A DNA stretch of 64,000 bases from the NCBI GenBank assembly GCA_963971305.1, contig OZ020303.1, positions 43,078,106-43,142,105 of the forward strand, written 5' to 3'. Below are positions 1 through 11,734 of the stretch, in pieces (the first letter of the stretch is position 1; every line of letters begins with the position of its first letter). The position numbers and the translations under genes are program-made. The notes beneath the pieces were generated by a model that worked only from the letters and a program-made list of their open reading frames with translations, was not told the origin of the DNA and made no database searches. This DNA is from Arcuatula senhousia (taxonomy: Eukaryota > Mollusca > Bivalvia > Mytilida > Mytilidae).

Positions 1-849
1 TCTAGATTTCATCTTCCCTTGTCATTTCATGGTACATTTTACATCATTTTTGAATAAAGCCATTGCATGACATATCTCAAATGTCAGTTACAGTACATTA
101 CTCAAATGTTATTTTGTAGTATTAGTTTCGGTAATTTTCACACCACTACTTTCAGTGTTTGTAGTCTTCATAGGGTCGAAGTTGTCAGATGACCTCTTTT
201 AGGGGTAACAGCCCCTTAAAGGCGAAAAATAGTGTTTTTGGCCTTTATAATGAATACTATTGCTGATAGGGAAAAGCTGTTGCTTGCTTAAATGTTCAGC
301 TCATTTAGCTCTACAAAAGCATTCATACAGTTGAAGTTGTCGGATGACCCTTTATAGGGATTACAACCCCTAAATTAATATGTTTTCATGTTTTTGGCTT
401 AAATAATGAAAACAGTAGCAGATAAAGAGAAGTGGTTGCTTGCTTAAATGTTCAGTTCTTTAAGCTCTTAACAAAAGTCGCTATAGAGTCAAAGTGTTCA
501 GACGGCCCTTCAAATAACATTTTGCACGTTTTTGGCCTACAGAATGAAAACTTTTGCTGAAAGAGAAAAGCTGTTGCTTGCTTAAATGTTTAGCTTATTG
601 AGCTCTACAAAGTTCTTCATAGGATTGACATCAAGACCAGGTGAGCGATTCAGGCTCCTGGGAGCCTCTTGTTTTATAACATGTCATTCTAGATTTCATC
701 TTCCCTTGTCATTTCATGGTACATTTTACATCATTTTTGAATAAAGCCATTGCATGACATATCTCAAATGTCAGTTACAATACATTACTCAAATGTTATT
801 TTGTAGTATTAGTTTCGGTAATTTTCACACCACTGCTTTCAGTGTTTGC
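1..849 (+). repeat. Direct repeat pair bracketing a tandem-core element
   Basis: A block of about 160 bp at 1-162 recurs almost unchanged at 688-849; both begin TCTAGATTTCATC. Between them (about 163-677) lie three to four degenerate units of the roughly 125-bp core that contains GCTGTTGCTTGCTTAAATG. They are followed by the 3' tail GGTGAGCGATTCAGG and the hairpin AGGCTCC/GGAGCCT then CTTG. The left edge of the window cuts the structure. No coding content is seen. Confidence 0.8.
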
Positions 850-1425
850 AGTAACTTTACTGTAACAGATAAGAAAATCGATTAGATCTTAGGTTCTTTA
901 GAATCAAAAGTTCTACAAAAGTCTCCACTCAATTGATCTCTTTTAGGAGTAAGGTCCCTTTTAAGCTGAAACAAAAAATTGTTCATGTTTTTGCCTTATA
1001 GAATGAAAACTATTGCAGAAATAGAAGTTATGCACCCTTAAAGATCCAAAATCCTGTTTTACGGGGACTTTTAAAATGAAAACAATTGCAGATAGCTTAC
1101 TAAAATGTTAAGAAATCTTCAATAGTAATTAAGAGTCTTGTGGATCTCAATATTAAGTCTTATTAGGTTCATATAGAAATATTTTATGTCTAAAAATGTT
1201 TAAAAACACAAATACTAATACGGGTATAAAACAGTAAATAGCTATGATATATATGCCTACTTCAAGGAGTAACAGCAGCAGTGCACTAAAACAAAAACAA
1301 AAAAGCAAAAAAAACAACAAAAGACAAAAAAAAAAAACAGAAAAAAAAAACAACAAAAAACCACACACACACAAAACAAAAAACAAACAAAAAACCCCGC
1401 TCTAACAAGTCAGCCAAATCTAGCA
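850..1425. other. Degenerate core units and A-rich stretch, no gene
   Basis: Decayed pieces of the 125-bp core are visible to about 1110. From 1285 to 1395 the + strand is almost pure A with scattered C. I see no gene. Confidence 0.6.
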
Positions 1426-1429
1426 CCGA

Positions 1430-1512
1430 GAATATCGACCATGCGCCATATTGGGTCTCCGACTTGCAGGGTTAAACACGTTGCTGTCGTATCATGCTGC
1501 ACTCGGCGTAGT
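1430..1512 (+). repeat. 3' end fragment of TACGACC-family element
   Basis: The stretch ending GTCGTATCATGCTGC then CGGCGTAG and a T tract matches the 3' end of the element at 2346-3685. Only the tail is present, and the upstream body cannot be recognised. The following 430 bases (1513-1948) are AT-rich with no feature I can support. Confidence 0.65.
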
Positions 1513-1948
1513 TTTTATTTTTACTTTAAAGAATTCAGATCTGTATTCGTACATATAAACCAGGATATAAACCTACTAAGTATGTACATAATAATCTGTC
1601 AAACTTGAAATTAATTTTGCTGAACATTTCAATTAACAAATATGAATAATACATGATATACAACAATTTAATATTAAGTCACGAGGTCAAAGAGTATACA
1701 ACTTAGTAAACAACAAAACGCTTTGATATAGAAAGTTTGTATGTATCTTTGGTATTTTTTTTTTAAATATTGAGCAAATGTTAGATGAGAATCATGAGTA
1801 TTGGATTTCCAGCTTATCACTTCTCACTATTGCAAATTGCTGATTCTGTCATGTCATGTCGTGCACCAGTTCTCTTTCAACGCTCTTCGGATGTTCCTAG
1901 GTCTACGGGCTCGTTTTTGTACCTAGATCTCTCAAGCCAATGCATTTT

Positions 1949-4446
1949 TGGCTGGATTTCACGAGTGAAAATCTGGGTTATAAAATGGCGGGCGGGCAGA
2001 CGGCTGGCGGGGAAAAAGCCTTTTTTCATGTTTTTGGCCTATAGAATGAAAACTATTGCAGATAGAGAAAAGCTGTTGCTTGCTTAAATGTTCAGCTCAT
2101 TTAGCTCTACAAACGTCTCCATTGGGTCCAAGTTGTCAGATGACCCCTTATAGGGGTTACAGCCCCTTAAAGGCAAAAAATAGTGTTTTTGGCCTATAGA
2201 ATGAAAATTATTGCAGATAGAGAAAAGCTGTTGCTTGCTTAAATGTTCAGCTCATTTAGCTCTACAAAAGTTGTCATAGGGTCAAAGTTGTCAGATGACC
2301 CCTAATAGAGGTTACAGCCCCTTAAAGGCGAAAAATAGTGTTTTTATACGACCGCAATTTTTTTGCGATCGTATTATGTTATGGCGATGTCGTTGTCGTT
2401 GTCGTCGTCGTTGTCGTCGTTGTCGTCGTCGTTGTCGTCGTCTGTAGACACTTTGGTTTCCGTGCGATAACTTTAGTTGTAGTTAACCAATTGTTATAAA
2501 ATTTTTATATGATGTTTATAAACACTAAAGGAAGGTTGGTATTGCATTTGGGGTTTCTGGCCCCTACCGTTTTAGAAAAAAGGGCCAAAAAGGGCTAAAA
2601 CAGGTGTATTGACAAAACGTCTGTAGAATGTTTGATTTTCATCCGATTTTGATCATTCTTTTCTTATTGTATTCCTCAATAAATTCTGTCAACAAAATGT
2701 AACAATACCTTTGATTTATCTTGTACCGTTACATTGCTATAAGGGGTCAAAAGGGGCCACACCCAAAAAATCGACTTTTTTATTTGTGGTCCGATTTTCA
2801 AAATCTTTTTTTCATTGGAATCCTTGTGAAAATCCCTGCCTGCATTTTTCGATCAGATTTGCAATATCTCATACCGTTTTCGAGAAATTAGGGGTCAAAG
2901 GGGCCAAAAACGCCATTTATAAAAGTTTGTCCATGCAAATAGTTTTTTACCAATATTAAGTTGTAGTGGGCCAGCCAATTGTTATGAAGTCTAAATATGA
3001 TTATTATATCCACTAAAGGAATGTTGGTTTTGTATTTGGGGTTTGTGGCCCCTACTGTTTTAGAAAAAAAGGGCCAAAGGGGCTAAAACGGGTGTATTGA
3101 CAAAACTGTTGTAGAATGTTCATTATTCATTCAATTTTGAAAATTCTTTTTTTGTTGAAGTGCTCATAAAATTCTGTCTACTAAGTGTGTCAATGATTTT
3201 GATATGTATTTCACCATTACATTGGTACAGGGGGGCTAAAGACAGGCCACGCCCATAAAATCAACTTTTTTATTTTTGGTCCAATTTTCAAAATCTTTTT
3301 TTTTATTGGAATCCTTGTGAAAATCCCTGGCTGCGTTCTTCAATCAGATTTGCAATATCTCTTATCGTTTTCGAGAAATTAGGGGTCAAAGGGGCCAAAA
3401 ACACCAATTTTAAAAGTTTGTCAAGGCAAATAGTTTTATACTTAAAATTAAGTTGTAGTTATTACATGTATATAAATAAGGCTTTTTGTATTAGATGTTG
3501 ATGTAAATATATATGTGTCAAAAATGCATTTTTAAGTCCACCACAGGATGCATGTTTCAAAAAGCTTTGTAAGTCCACCATGGGCTTCATGTGACCAAAA
3601 CAATGGACTGTTCTTATTAGGACTCCAACGTACAGTGTTAAACTTGTTGCGGTCGTATCATGCTGCGCTCGGCGTAGCTTTTTATTGGCCAATAGAATGA
3701 AAACTATAGCAGATAGAGAAAAGCTGTTGCTTGCTTAAATGTTCAGCTCATTTAGCTCTACAAAAGTCTCCATTGGGTCCAAGTTGTCAAATGACCTCTT
3801 ATAGGGGTTACAGCCCCTTAAAGTCAAAAGATAGTGTTTTTGGCCTATAGAATGAAAATTATTGCAGATAGAGAAAAGCTGTTGCTTGCTTAAATGTTCA
3901 GCTTATTTAGTTCTACAAAAGTTGTCATAGGGTCGAAGTTGTCAGATGACCTCTTTTAGGGGTTACAGCCCCTCAAAGGCGAAAAATAGTGTTTTTGGCC
4001 TATAGAATGAAAACTATTGCAGATAGAGAAAAGTTGTTGCTTGCTTAAATGTTCATCTCATTTAGCTTTACAAAATTCATCATAGGGTCAAAGTTGTCAG
4101 ATGACCCCTTATAGGGGTTACAACCCCTTAAAGGAGAAAAATAGTGTTTTTGCCCTATAGAATGAAAACTATTGCAGATAGGAAAAAGTTGTTGCTTGCT
4201 TAAATGTTCAGCTCATTTAGCTTTACAAAATTCATCATAGGGTCAAAGTTGTCAAATGACCCCTTATAGGGGTTACAGCCCCTTAAAGGCGAAAAATAGT
4301 GTTTTTGGCCTATAAAATGAAAACCATTTCAGATAGAGAAAAGCTGTTGCTTGCTTATTTGTTCAGCTCATTTAGCTCTACAAAGTTCTTCATAGGGTTG
4401 ACATCAAGACCAGGTGAGCGATTCAGGCTCCTTGGAGCCTCTTGTT
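1949..4446 (+). repeat. Tandem-core element with GATTTCACG head, split by another element
   Basis: The head GGCTGGATTTCACG-AGTGAAAATC is a short palindrome, followed by a GGCGGGCGG-type simple repeat and then 125-bp core units (about 2010-2345 and 3687-4400). The tail at 4414-4446 is GGTGAGCGATTCAGG plus the 3' hairpin AGGCTCCTTGGAGCCT and CTTG. The element at 2346-3685 interrupts the T tract of one core unit. The cores contain repeated GGGGTTACAGCCCCTTAAAG. They are non-coding; short reading frames over them are incidental. Confidence 0.75.
2346..3685 (+). mobile_element. TACGACCGCAA-family non-autonomous element
   Basis: The element opens with the palindrome TACGACCGCAA/TTGCGATCGTA and then a (GTCGTT/GTCGTC)n simple repeat. 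Two diverged core units of about 700 bp follow, each with a GGGGTTTGTGGCCCCTAC-like line. It closes with the subterminal inverted repeat TTGCGGTCGTA and a GC-rich near-palindrome around GCTGCGCTCGGCGTAGC before a T tract. The flanks are the two halves of one 125-bp core unit, so the insertion site can be read directly. No transposase is encoded. A related copy lies inverted at 59398-60284. Confidence 0.75.
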
Positions 4447-4770
4447 TCACACAGAAGTTTAATTTACCTCAAACCATTCTGATGATATCTACTCGGCACC
4501 CATACATGTACTAAAAAATATAACGAAGTTTCATTGCATGCTTCTTTGGGTTTTTTTCCCAACAAAATTTGCAGGGTATATTCTTCAACAAACATTTAAA
4601 AATACCTCTTTTATTTGGCATTGATATTTTTACAAAAGATCCTATACTTATCCGTTATTGGGAGTTCAATATTGTTTTCAATACATTTATGAGTCTAAGA
4701 AAAAGAACAAATATACAGAAGACCAAATAATCGACACGCTCAATTTTCTTATTGACAACATATTTGTTTA
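4447..4770. other. No feature seen
   Basis: AT-rich sequence without a convincing reading frame. It leads into the retroelement relic that follows and may include its decayed upstream part. Confidence 0.5.
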
Positions 4771-5583
4771 GTTTGGTGGACGTGTTTTTCAGTAAACAAT
4801 AGGGATTCCAATGGGCTTACTGATTTGTTTCTTCATTCATATGAAGCAGACTTCTTACAATCTCTTTTAGACAAAAAAGATCGTAGACTAGCTCTCTTTT
4901 TCAACCTCACGTTCCGTTATATTGATGATGTCCTCTCGCTGAACAATTCTCGATTTGGTGACTTTATCCATCAGGAACTTGAAATTAAGAACACCGCGGA
5001 TTCTATGAAGTCTGCTTCATATTTAGATCTACATCTCGAAATCGACTCTCAAGGAAGACTTTCAACAAAGCTCTACGACAAACGTGATGACTTCAACTCC
5101 CATCGTCAACTTTCCCTTCTTGTGTAGAAACATTCCGTCCGCTCCAGCTTATGGAGTTTTCGTATCACAGTTGATTCGTTACTTCAGAGTTCGCGGGAAT
5201 TACATCGATTTCCTTGTCAGAGCGTCATGTTTGACACAGAAAATGCTAACACAGGGTTATGTTGCTTCACGGTTGCCGTGTTTACTCAAGAAATTTTACG
5301 GTAGACACCGTGCACTCGTAGACAAATATGGGATTTCTACCTCTGAGTGCAGATGTTGGTTGTCATAAAGTTTTGTTTGGTCTTCCTTTACTGGATTTGA
5401 CACACTGAATTGGAAATTAGCAGCACGACGAGAGTGCTATAGCAGGCAGGAACCGCTTACTCTTCCGGAGCACCCGAGTTTACTCTTGTTACGACTTGAG
5501 TTCGCGTTGTTGATTTCCGTTCGGTTGATTTTTCGTTTGGTTTCTTCGTGCTGTTCGAATTCTTGTCCGTGTTTGCCGTTTTT
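4771..5583 (+). pseudogene. RT fragment of a Penelope-like retroelement with 3' tail
   Basis: Two overlapping frames (4825-5127 and 5084-5368) together encode the C-terminal half of a reverse transcriptase. The catalytic YIDD motif sits in FRYIDDVLSLNN near 4915, followed by LDLHLEID, then KLYDKRDDF, then IPSAPAYGVFVSQLIRY. A frameshift lies near 5095. The 3' non-coding tail carries CTCTTCCGGAGCACC and runs to the T tract where the element at 5584 is inserted; it resumes at 6802. A sister copy is at 58605-59335. The RT belongs to the same broad type as the fragment at 28205 (FRYIDDVCSF). Family assignment is by motif memory only. Confidence 0.65.
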
Positions 5584-6801
5584 AGCTCACCTGACCCGAA
5601 GGGTCAGTGAGCTATTGTCATCACTTGGCGTCCGTCGTCCGTAAACTTTTTAAAACGTTAACTCCTCTGACACCATAAGTCCAATTGCAACCAAACTTGG
5701 TATGGTTGTTCATTAGCATTCGGTGCTTAGAACTGATGTGGGGATTTTTGATTCGTCGTAAAACATGGCCGCCAATATCTTGAAAACTATACTAGATATT
5801 TGAGAAATTTAAATTGCATATTGTTAAGCACATCAAGATCTACAAAATATGTAACAGGGTCAACGTTGTAGGACCTTTCCTTTTAGGAGTTATTGCCCTT
5901 AGAACGTAAAAATTTAGCATTTTAACAGCATTTCCTCATTACATTGAAAACTTAACTCCTCTGACACTTTAAGTCCAAATGGAACCAAACTTAGTATAGT
6001 TGTTTATTAGCATTAGGTGTATAGAACTGATGTGGGGATTTTCGATTGGTCGTAAAACATGGCCGCTGTGGCTAAAAATAGAACATAGAGATAAATGGCA
6101 GTTTTTTGCAAATAACTCTAAAACAGTGACAGATTTCAAAATTTTGATTGGAAACAAAAGTGATCAGCACCTCAAGATCTACCAGCTTTGAAATTTTGAA
6201 GAAAATCCAAAAACCAATGTAGGAGTTATTGCCCTTTTTGTGGATTTTTTGCAAATTTTGCACCTGTTTAGCTCAATATCTTGAAAACTATACAAGATAT
6301 TTGAGAAATTTAAATTGCATATTGTTAAGCGTATCAAGATCTACTAAATTTGTAACAGGGTCAACGTTGTAGGACCTTTCCTTTGAGGAGTTATTGCCCT
6401 TGGAATGTCAAAATTGAGCATTTTAACTGCATTTCCTTATATTGAAAATGTTAACTCCTCTGACACTTTAAGTCCAATTGGAACCAAACTTGGTATTATT
6501 GTTTATTATTATTAGGTGTATAGAACTATTGTGGGGATTTTTGATTGGTTGTAAAACATGGCCGCTGTGGCTAAAAATAGAACATTAGGTTAAACTGCAT
6601 TTTTTTTAAAATAACTCAAAAACGGTGACAGATTTTTAGATTTTGATTGAGAACAAGTGATCAGCACCTTTAGATCCACCATATTAATTATCCACCTTTA
6701 TTAATCTTATGACCCTTTCAACGTTAAATTGATTTTGCCTTAAAACCTTTACTTCAGGCACATATGTCAGGTGAGCGATTCAGGCTCCTGGGAGCCTCTT
6801 G
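5584..6801 (+). mobile_element. AGCTCACCTGA-family element (HINE/pearl-like), copy 1
   Basis: The 5' end AGCTCACCTGACCCGAAG continues into GGGTCAGTGAGCT, forming a hairpin. Next come CGTCCGTCGTCCG, two cores of roughly 550 bp (each starting GTTAACTCCTCTGACAC and containing AAACATGGCCGC), a subterminal TCAGGTGAGC that is inverted relative to the head, the hairpin AGGCTCCTGGGAGCCT, and a terminal CTTG. T tracts flank both sides (5579-5583 and 6802-6805). It sits inside the 3' tail of the retroelement relic. It encodes no protein. The architecture matches published descriptions of non-autonomous Helentrons (HINEs) and oyster pearl elements; the class assignment is inference. Confidence 0.75.
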
Positions 6802-6875
6802 TTTTCGTTGCCTTTTCGGACTTTTGACACTCGAATGTCCCATTGGTGCCTCTTTGCTTCTTTTATTATTATGAT
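6802..6875 (+). repeat. Continuation of retroelement 3' tail
   Basis: CCTTTTCGGACTTTTGACA followed by CCCATTGGTGCCTCT is the dispersed 3' end also found at 52365-52505 and 54050-54182. It is found antisense at 21530-21600 and 33530-33620. Here it continues the relic that ends at 5583 on the far side of the inserted element. Confidence 0.7.
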
Positions 6876-6916
6876 GTTTCTCACTGCTATGACAATAAAA
6901 AAGTGAAAATTGAAAC

Positions 6917-8070
6917 CTTTTTTACTATATCACCAGAAATGAATCTTAACTATTTACTAAAAACGATTAAGTCAATATGAATATCAAATTTGGAAAAAAA
7001 TAAATGAGAGATTTAATTTGATAGCACAAAAAACATGAAATTAATAACATGTTTACCCCACCCCCAAAGTGCTAGTAATTTGATTCAGGCTCCTGGGAGC
7101 CTGTTTTTGATTCTTATTGTCTCGCTCACCTGACTTCAATGCTTGAATTCGTAAGCTTTTTAGGCATAGACAACTTTTTTGACATTCAAAGGGCCATAAG
7201 AGGTCATCTGGCATCATCAATTAAGCTTATGCATTGGAGTGTAAATTATAATTAGCTGAACATGTTATCAATCAAAAGCTTTTTCTTCAGTTTGCTAACT
7301 ATAAGACTTTAGCAGTTATTTTGACATTTAAGGAACCATAACTCCTAAAACGGGTCATTTAAAAACTACCACCATATAGAGTTTTATTAGGCCTGCTTAA
7401 CTTACTAGGCAATAAATGCTGTGAAAATTTTGATGTTCAACGGGGAATACCTCTTTAAAGGTATCGTCCTTAAACTTTGACCCTGTTACATATTTTGTAG
7501 TTCTTAATGTTCTTAACAATATGAGATTTTAGATTTTAAATATATTTTATAATTTTGAAGATATTGGTCTTTAAAAGTGCAAAATTCGATTAATGTCTAG
7601 AAAAAAAATCAATAATTCTCAAACGGCGTAGTTAGATCTTCAAACTTTCACGGCAGTTAAACTTGAGGCACTGAACACTTCGGGGAACACTTTTGCTTGC
7701 TATCAGAATTTTGATATCTGTCACCATTTTTGAGCTATTTGCAAAAAAATGATTTATTCTTATGTTCTATTTTTAGCAACTGCAGCCACATTTTAACAAA
7801 TCAAAAATTTGTACCACATTAACAAACAGCAATACAATGTTTGATTGACATTGCATTTATGGTGAGAAGAGTTAACGATAAAATGAGAAAAGGCTGTAAA
7901 AGTGGTAAATTTTGAAGTTCTTAGGGGAATAACTCCCAAAAAGAACGGGCCTTTAACTTTGACCCGGTTACACAATTTGTAGATCTTGATGTTCTTAACA
8001 ATATGATATTAATTTGTTCAATATCTTGCATGGTTTCCAAGCTATGGAGCTTAGTAAGTTAGATTATACT
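6917..8070. repeat. Local duplication, left copy
   Basis: The stretch starting TTACTATATCACCAGAAATG recurs at about 10604-10760. The stretch starting TGAGGCACTGAACACTTC (about 7663-8070) recurs at 10773-11190. The right copy lacks the middle part (about 7085-7660). The left copy holds, at about 7085-7135, a worn tail (GATTCAGGCTCCTGGGAGCC) and a worn head (CTCGCTCACCTGACTT) of AGCTCACC-family elements. Confidence 0.7.
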
Positions 8071-8863
8071 TTGGAAAAAAGTCAAGAAAAGCACATCAAG
8101 ATCTACATTTCATGTAATTAGGTCAAAGCTGTAGAACCATTTCTTTTAGGAGTTATGGCCCTTACAGCGTCAAAAATTACCATTTTTCATTACTTTTACC
8201 CTGAATTTCAAAGATTAACTTGTCTGACACCATACATCCAACTTCAACCAAACTTGTCACATTTGTCAAATAGCATTAATGCTACAATTCTATCGTTCGG
8301 ATTTTTGATTCGTCAAAAAATATGGCCTCCATGGCTTAATATAGAACATAGGGGTCAAATTAGTTTTTTGCAAATAACCCAAAAACGGTAACAGATATCA
8401 AAATTCTGATGGGAGACAAAAGTGATTAGCATCTCAAGATCTACCTGCTCTGAAATTTTCAGGAAGATCCAACAAACGACATAGAAGTTATTGCCCTTTT
8501 TCTGGATTTTTTCAAAATTTTGCACTTATTTAGCCCTATATCTTGAAAACTATACAAGATATTTCAAAAATTCAAATTTCATATGATTAAGCACATCAAG
8601 ATCTACATTTCATGTAATTAGGTCAAAGCTGTAGAACCATTTCTTTTAGGAGTTATGGCCCTTAAAGCGTCAATATTTACCGTTGTTCATTACTTCCCCC
8701 CCCCCCCCCCCCGACTTGTCTGAAACAGTAAGACCAACTGCATCTTAACATGGCACACTGTTTGATAGCTTATATGCTACAACTCTATCGTTCAGATTTT
8801 TGATTCGTAAAAAAACATGGCCACCATGGCTAAAAATAGAACATAGGGGCAAATTTCATTTTT
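8071..8863 (+). repeat. Older AGCTCACC-family cores hosting a nested copy
   Basis: Diverged core units (ATGGCCTCCATGGCTTAA near 8323, AAACATGGCCACCATGG near 8813) match 36700-37420 closely. A run of about 15 C lies at 8698-8712. The T tract at 8859-8863 is where the younger copy 8864-10309 is inserted. The older copy resumes at 10310. Confidence 0.65.
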
Positions 8864-10309
8864 AGCTCACCTGACCCGAAGGGTCATGTGAGCTATTGTC
8901 ATCACTTGGCGTCCGTCGTCCGTCGTCCGTCCGTCGTCCGTAAACTTTTTAAAACGTTAACTCCTCTGACACCATAAGTCCAATTGCAACCAAACTTGGT
9001 ATGGTTGTTCATTAGCATTCGGTGCTTAGAACTGATGTGGGGATTTTTGATTCGTCGTAAAACATGGCCGCCATGGCTAAAAATAGAACATAGGGGTAAA
9101 ATGCAGTTTTTTGCAAATAACTCAAAAACGGCTACAGATATCAAAATTCTGGCAAGTGTAAAAGTGATCAGCACCTCAAGATCTACCTACCCTGAAATTT
9201 TTAAGAAAATCAAACAACCCATGTAGGAGTTATTGCCCTTTTTGTGGATTTTTTGCAAATTTTGCACCTGCTTAGCTCAATATCTTGAAAACTATACTAG
9301 ATATTTGAGAAATTTAAAATGCATATTGTTAAGCACATCAAGATCTACAAAATATGTAACAGGGTCAACGTTGTAGGACCTTTCCTTTTAGGAGTTATTG
9401 CCCTTAGAACGTCAAAATTTAGCATTTTAACAGCATTTCCTCATTACATTGAAAACGTTAACTCCTCTGACACTTTAAGTCCAAATGTAACCAAACTTGA
9501 TATAGTTGTTTATTAGCATTAGGTGTATAGAACTGATGTGGGGATTTTTGATTGGTCGTAAAACATGGCCGCTGTGGCTAAAAATAGAACATAGAGGTAA
9601 ATGGCAGTTTTTTGCAAATAACTCTAAACCGGTGACAGATTTTAAAATTTTGATTGGGAACAAAAGTGATCAGCACCTCAAGATCTACCAGCTCTGAAAT
9701 TTTGAAGAAAATCCAACGACCCATGTAGGAGTTATTGCCCTTTTTGTGGATTTTTTGCAAATTTTGCACCTGTTTAGCTCAATATCTTGAAAACTATACA
9801 AGATATTTGAGAAATTTAAATTGCATATTGTTAAGCGTATCAAGATCTACAAAATTTGTAACAGGGTCAACGTTGTAGGACCTTTCCTTTGAGGAGTTAT
9901 TGCCCTTGGAACGTCAAAATTGAGCATTTTAACTGCATTTCCTTATATTGAAAATGTTAACTCCTCTGACACTTTAAGTCCAAATGGAACCAAACTTGGT
10001 ATTATTGTTTATTATTATTAGGTGTATAGAACTATTGTGGGGATTTTTGATTGGTTGTAAAACATGGCCGCTGTGGCTAAAAATAGAACATTAGGTTAAA
10101 CATTTTTTTGCAAATAACTCAAAAAGGGTGACAGATTTTTAGATTTTGATTGAGAACAAAAGTGATCAGCACCTTTTAGATCCACCATATTGTCAGATGA
10201 CCCCCTTATTAATCTTATGACCCTTTCAACATTAAATAGATTTTGCCTTATAACCTTTACTTCAGGCACATATGTCAGGTGAGCGATTCAGGCTCCTGGG
10301 AGCCTCTTG
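8864..10309 (+). mobile_element. AGCTCACCTGA-family element, copy 2 (nested)
   Basis: This is a complete copy: the head hairpin 8864-8894 (AGCTCAC-TGACCC against GGGTCA-GTGAGCT), several CCGTCGT repeats, three tandem cores, the subterminal GTCAGGTGAGCG, the 3' hairpin AGGCTCCTGGGAGCCT and a CTTG end. It interrupts an older copy of its own family. The uninterrupted counterpart of the same older sequence is at 37411-37440, which defines both ends. It is non-coding. Confidence 0.8.
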
Positions 10310-10603
10310 TTTTGCTAATAACTCAAAACTGGTTTTAGATATCAAAATTGTGCAAGAATCAAAAGTGATCAGCATAATAAGATCTACCTGTCCTGAAATT
10401 TCGGAAAAGATCTGACTGCTGATGTGGGAGTTATTGTTCTTTTTCCTAATTTTTGCCAAATTTGCACTTATTAAGCCAAATGTCTTGAAAACTAAACAAG
10501 ATATTTCATAAATTTAAATCACATATGGTTAAGCACAATATTATCTACAATTATATGTATCTGTGTAGTTCAGGTGAGCGATTCAGGCTCTTGGGAGCCT
10601 CTT
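10310..10603 (+). repeat. Resumed 3' part of the older AGCTCACC-family copy
   Basis: This matches 37430-37721, from GCTAATAACTCAAA through GTTCAGGTGAGCG and the 3' hairpin (AGGCTCTTGGGAGCCT) to CTTG. Confidence 0.7.
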
Positions 10604-11190
10604 GTTTACTATATCACCAGAAATGAGAATTGTTATCTTTATCTTAACTATTTACTAAAAATGATTAAGTCAATATGAATATCAAATTTGGAAAAAAATA
10701 AATGAGAGATTTAATTTAATAGCACAAAAAAACATGAAATTATTAACATTTTTACCCCCCCCCCCCCGATCTTGAGGCACTGAACACTTCGGGGAACACT
10801 TTTGCTTGCTATCAGAATTTTGATATCTGTCACCATTTTTGAGCTATTTGCAAAAAAATGATTTATTCTTATGTTCTATTTTTAGCAACTGCAGCCACAT
10901 TTTAACAAATCAAAAATTTGTACCACATTAACAAACAGCAATACAATGTTTGATTGACATTGCATTTATGGTGAGAAGAGTTAACGATAAAATGAGAAAA
11001 GGCTGTAAAAGTGGTAAATTTTGAAGTTCTTAGGGGAATAACTCCCAAAAAGAACGGGCCTTTAACTTTGGCCCGGTTACACAATTTGTAGATCTTGATG
11101 TTCTTAACAATATGATATTAATTTGTTCAATATCTTGCATGGTTTCCAAGCTATGGAGCTTAGTAAGTTAGATTATACTTTGGAAAAAAG
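10604..11190. repeat. Local duplication, right copy
   Basis: This is the counterpart of 6917-8070 with an internal deletion. The junction lies beside a C run at 10746-10757. Confidence 0.7.
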
Positions 11191-11550
11191 TCAAGAAAAA
11201 GGGCAATAACCCCTCCATGGGTCTTCTTGAATATATTAGGGCAAGTAGATCTTGAGGTGCTGATCACTTTTACTTAGCAAGATTTTTGATGTCTGTGACC
11301 ATTTTTGAGTTATTTGCGAAAAACTGCAATATACCTCTATGTTCTATTTTTAACCATGGTGGCCATGCTTTTTACGGATAAAAAAATCCAAACGATAATT
11401 TTGTAGCGCATACAAAAAAAAACCAATCGTACCAAGTTTGGTCGCAATCGGACATATGGTGTCAGAGGTCAGTGAACGTTTGAAAAAGTTTACGGACGAC
11501 GAACGCCATGTAATGGCAATAGGTCACATGATCCTTCGGTTAGGTGAGCT
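11191..11550 (-). repeat. Inverted AGCTCACC-family fragment
   Basis: On the - strand this runs from a worn head (AGCTCACCTAACCGAAGGA at its right end) through one core unit, with GGCCATGCTTTTTACG visible on the + strand. It lacks the 3' tail. Confidence 0.65.
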
Positions 11551-11652
11551 AATAAAGACTGAAAAGCAATTAAATACATAGATTACCGCTTGATAATTGT
11601 ACATTTAAAAGTAATATCAAGCAGCAAAAAACTGCTGTTTTTGCCCTTTAGA

Positions 11653-11734
11653 AATTGCTCACCATTTAATATAAGTGTCACCTTACATTTATGAATTGCT
11701 CACCATTTAATATAAGTGTCACCTTACATTTATG
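11653..11734 (+). repeat. Two-copy 41-bp tandem duplication
   Basis: AATTGCTCACCATTTAATAT begins at 11653 and again at 11694. The two units appear identical. Confidence 0.85.

Noticed and set aside
1153..1386. 77-codon frame on the - strand, Phe/Leu-rich
   Set aside because: It translates an A-rich low-complexity stretch; no domain and no neighbouring gene signals.
8700..8712. Poly-C run as a quadruplex or regulatory site
   Set aside because: It is a single homopolymer inside decayed repeat DNA, probably slippage.
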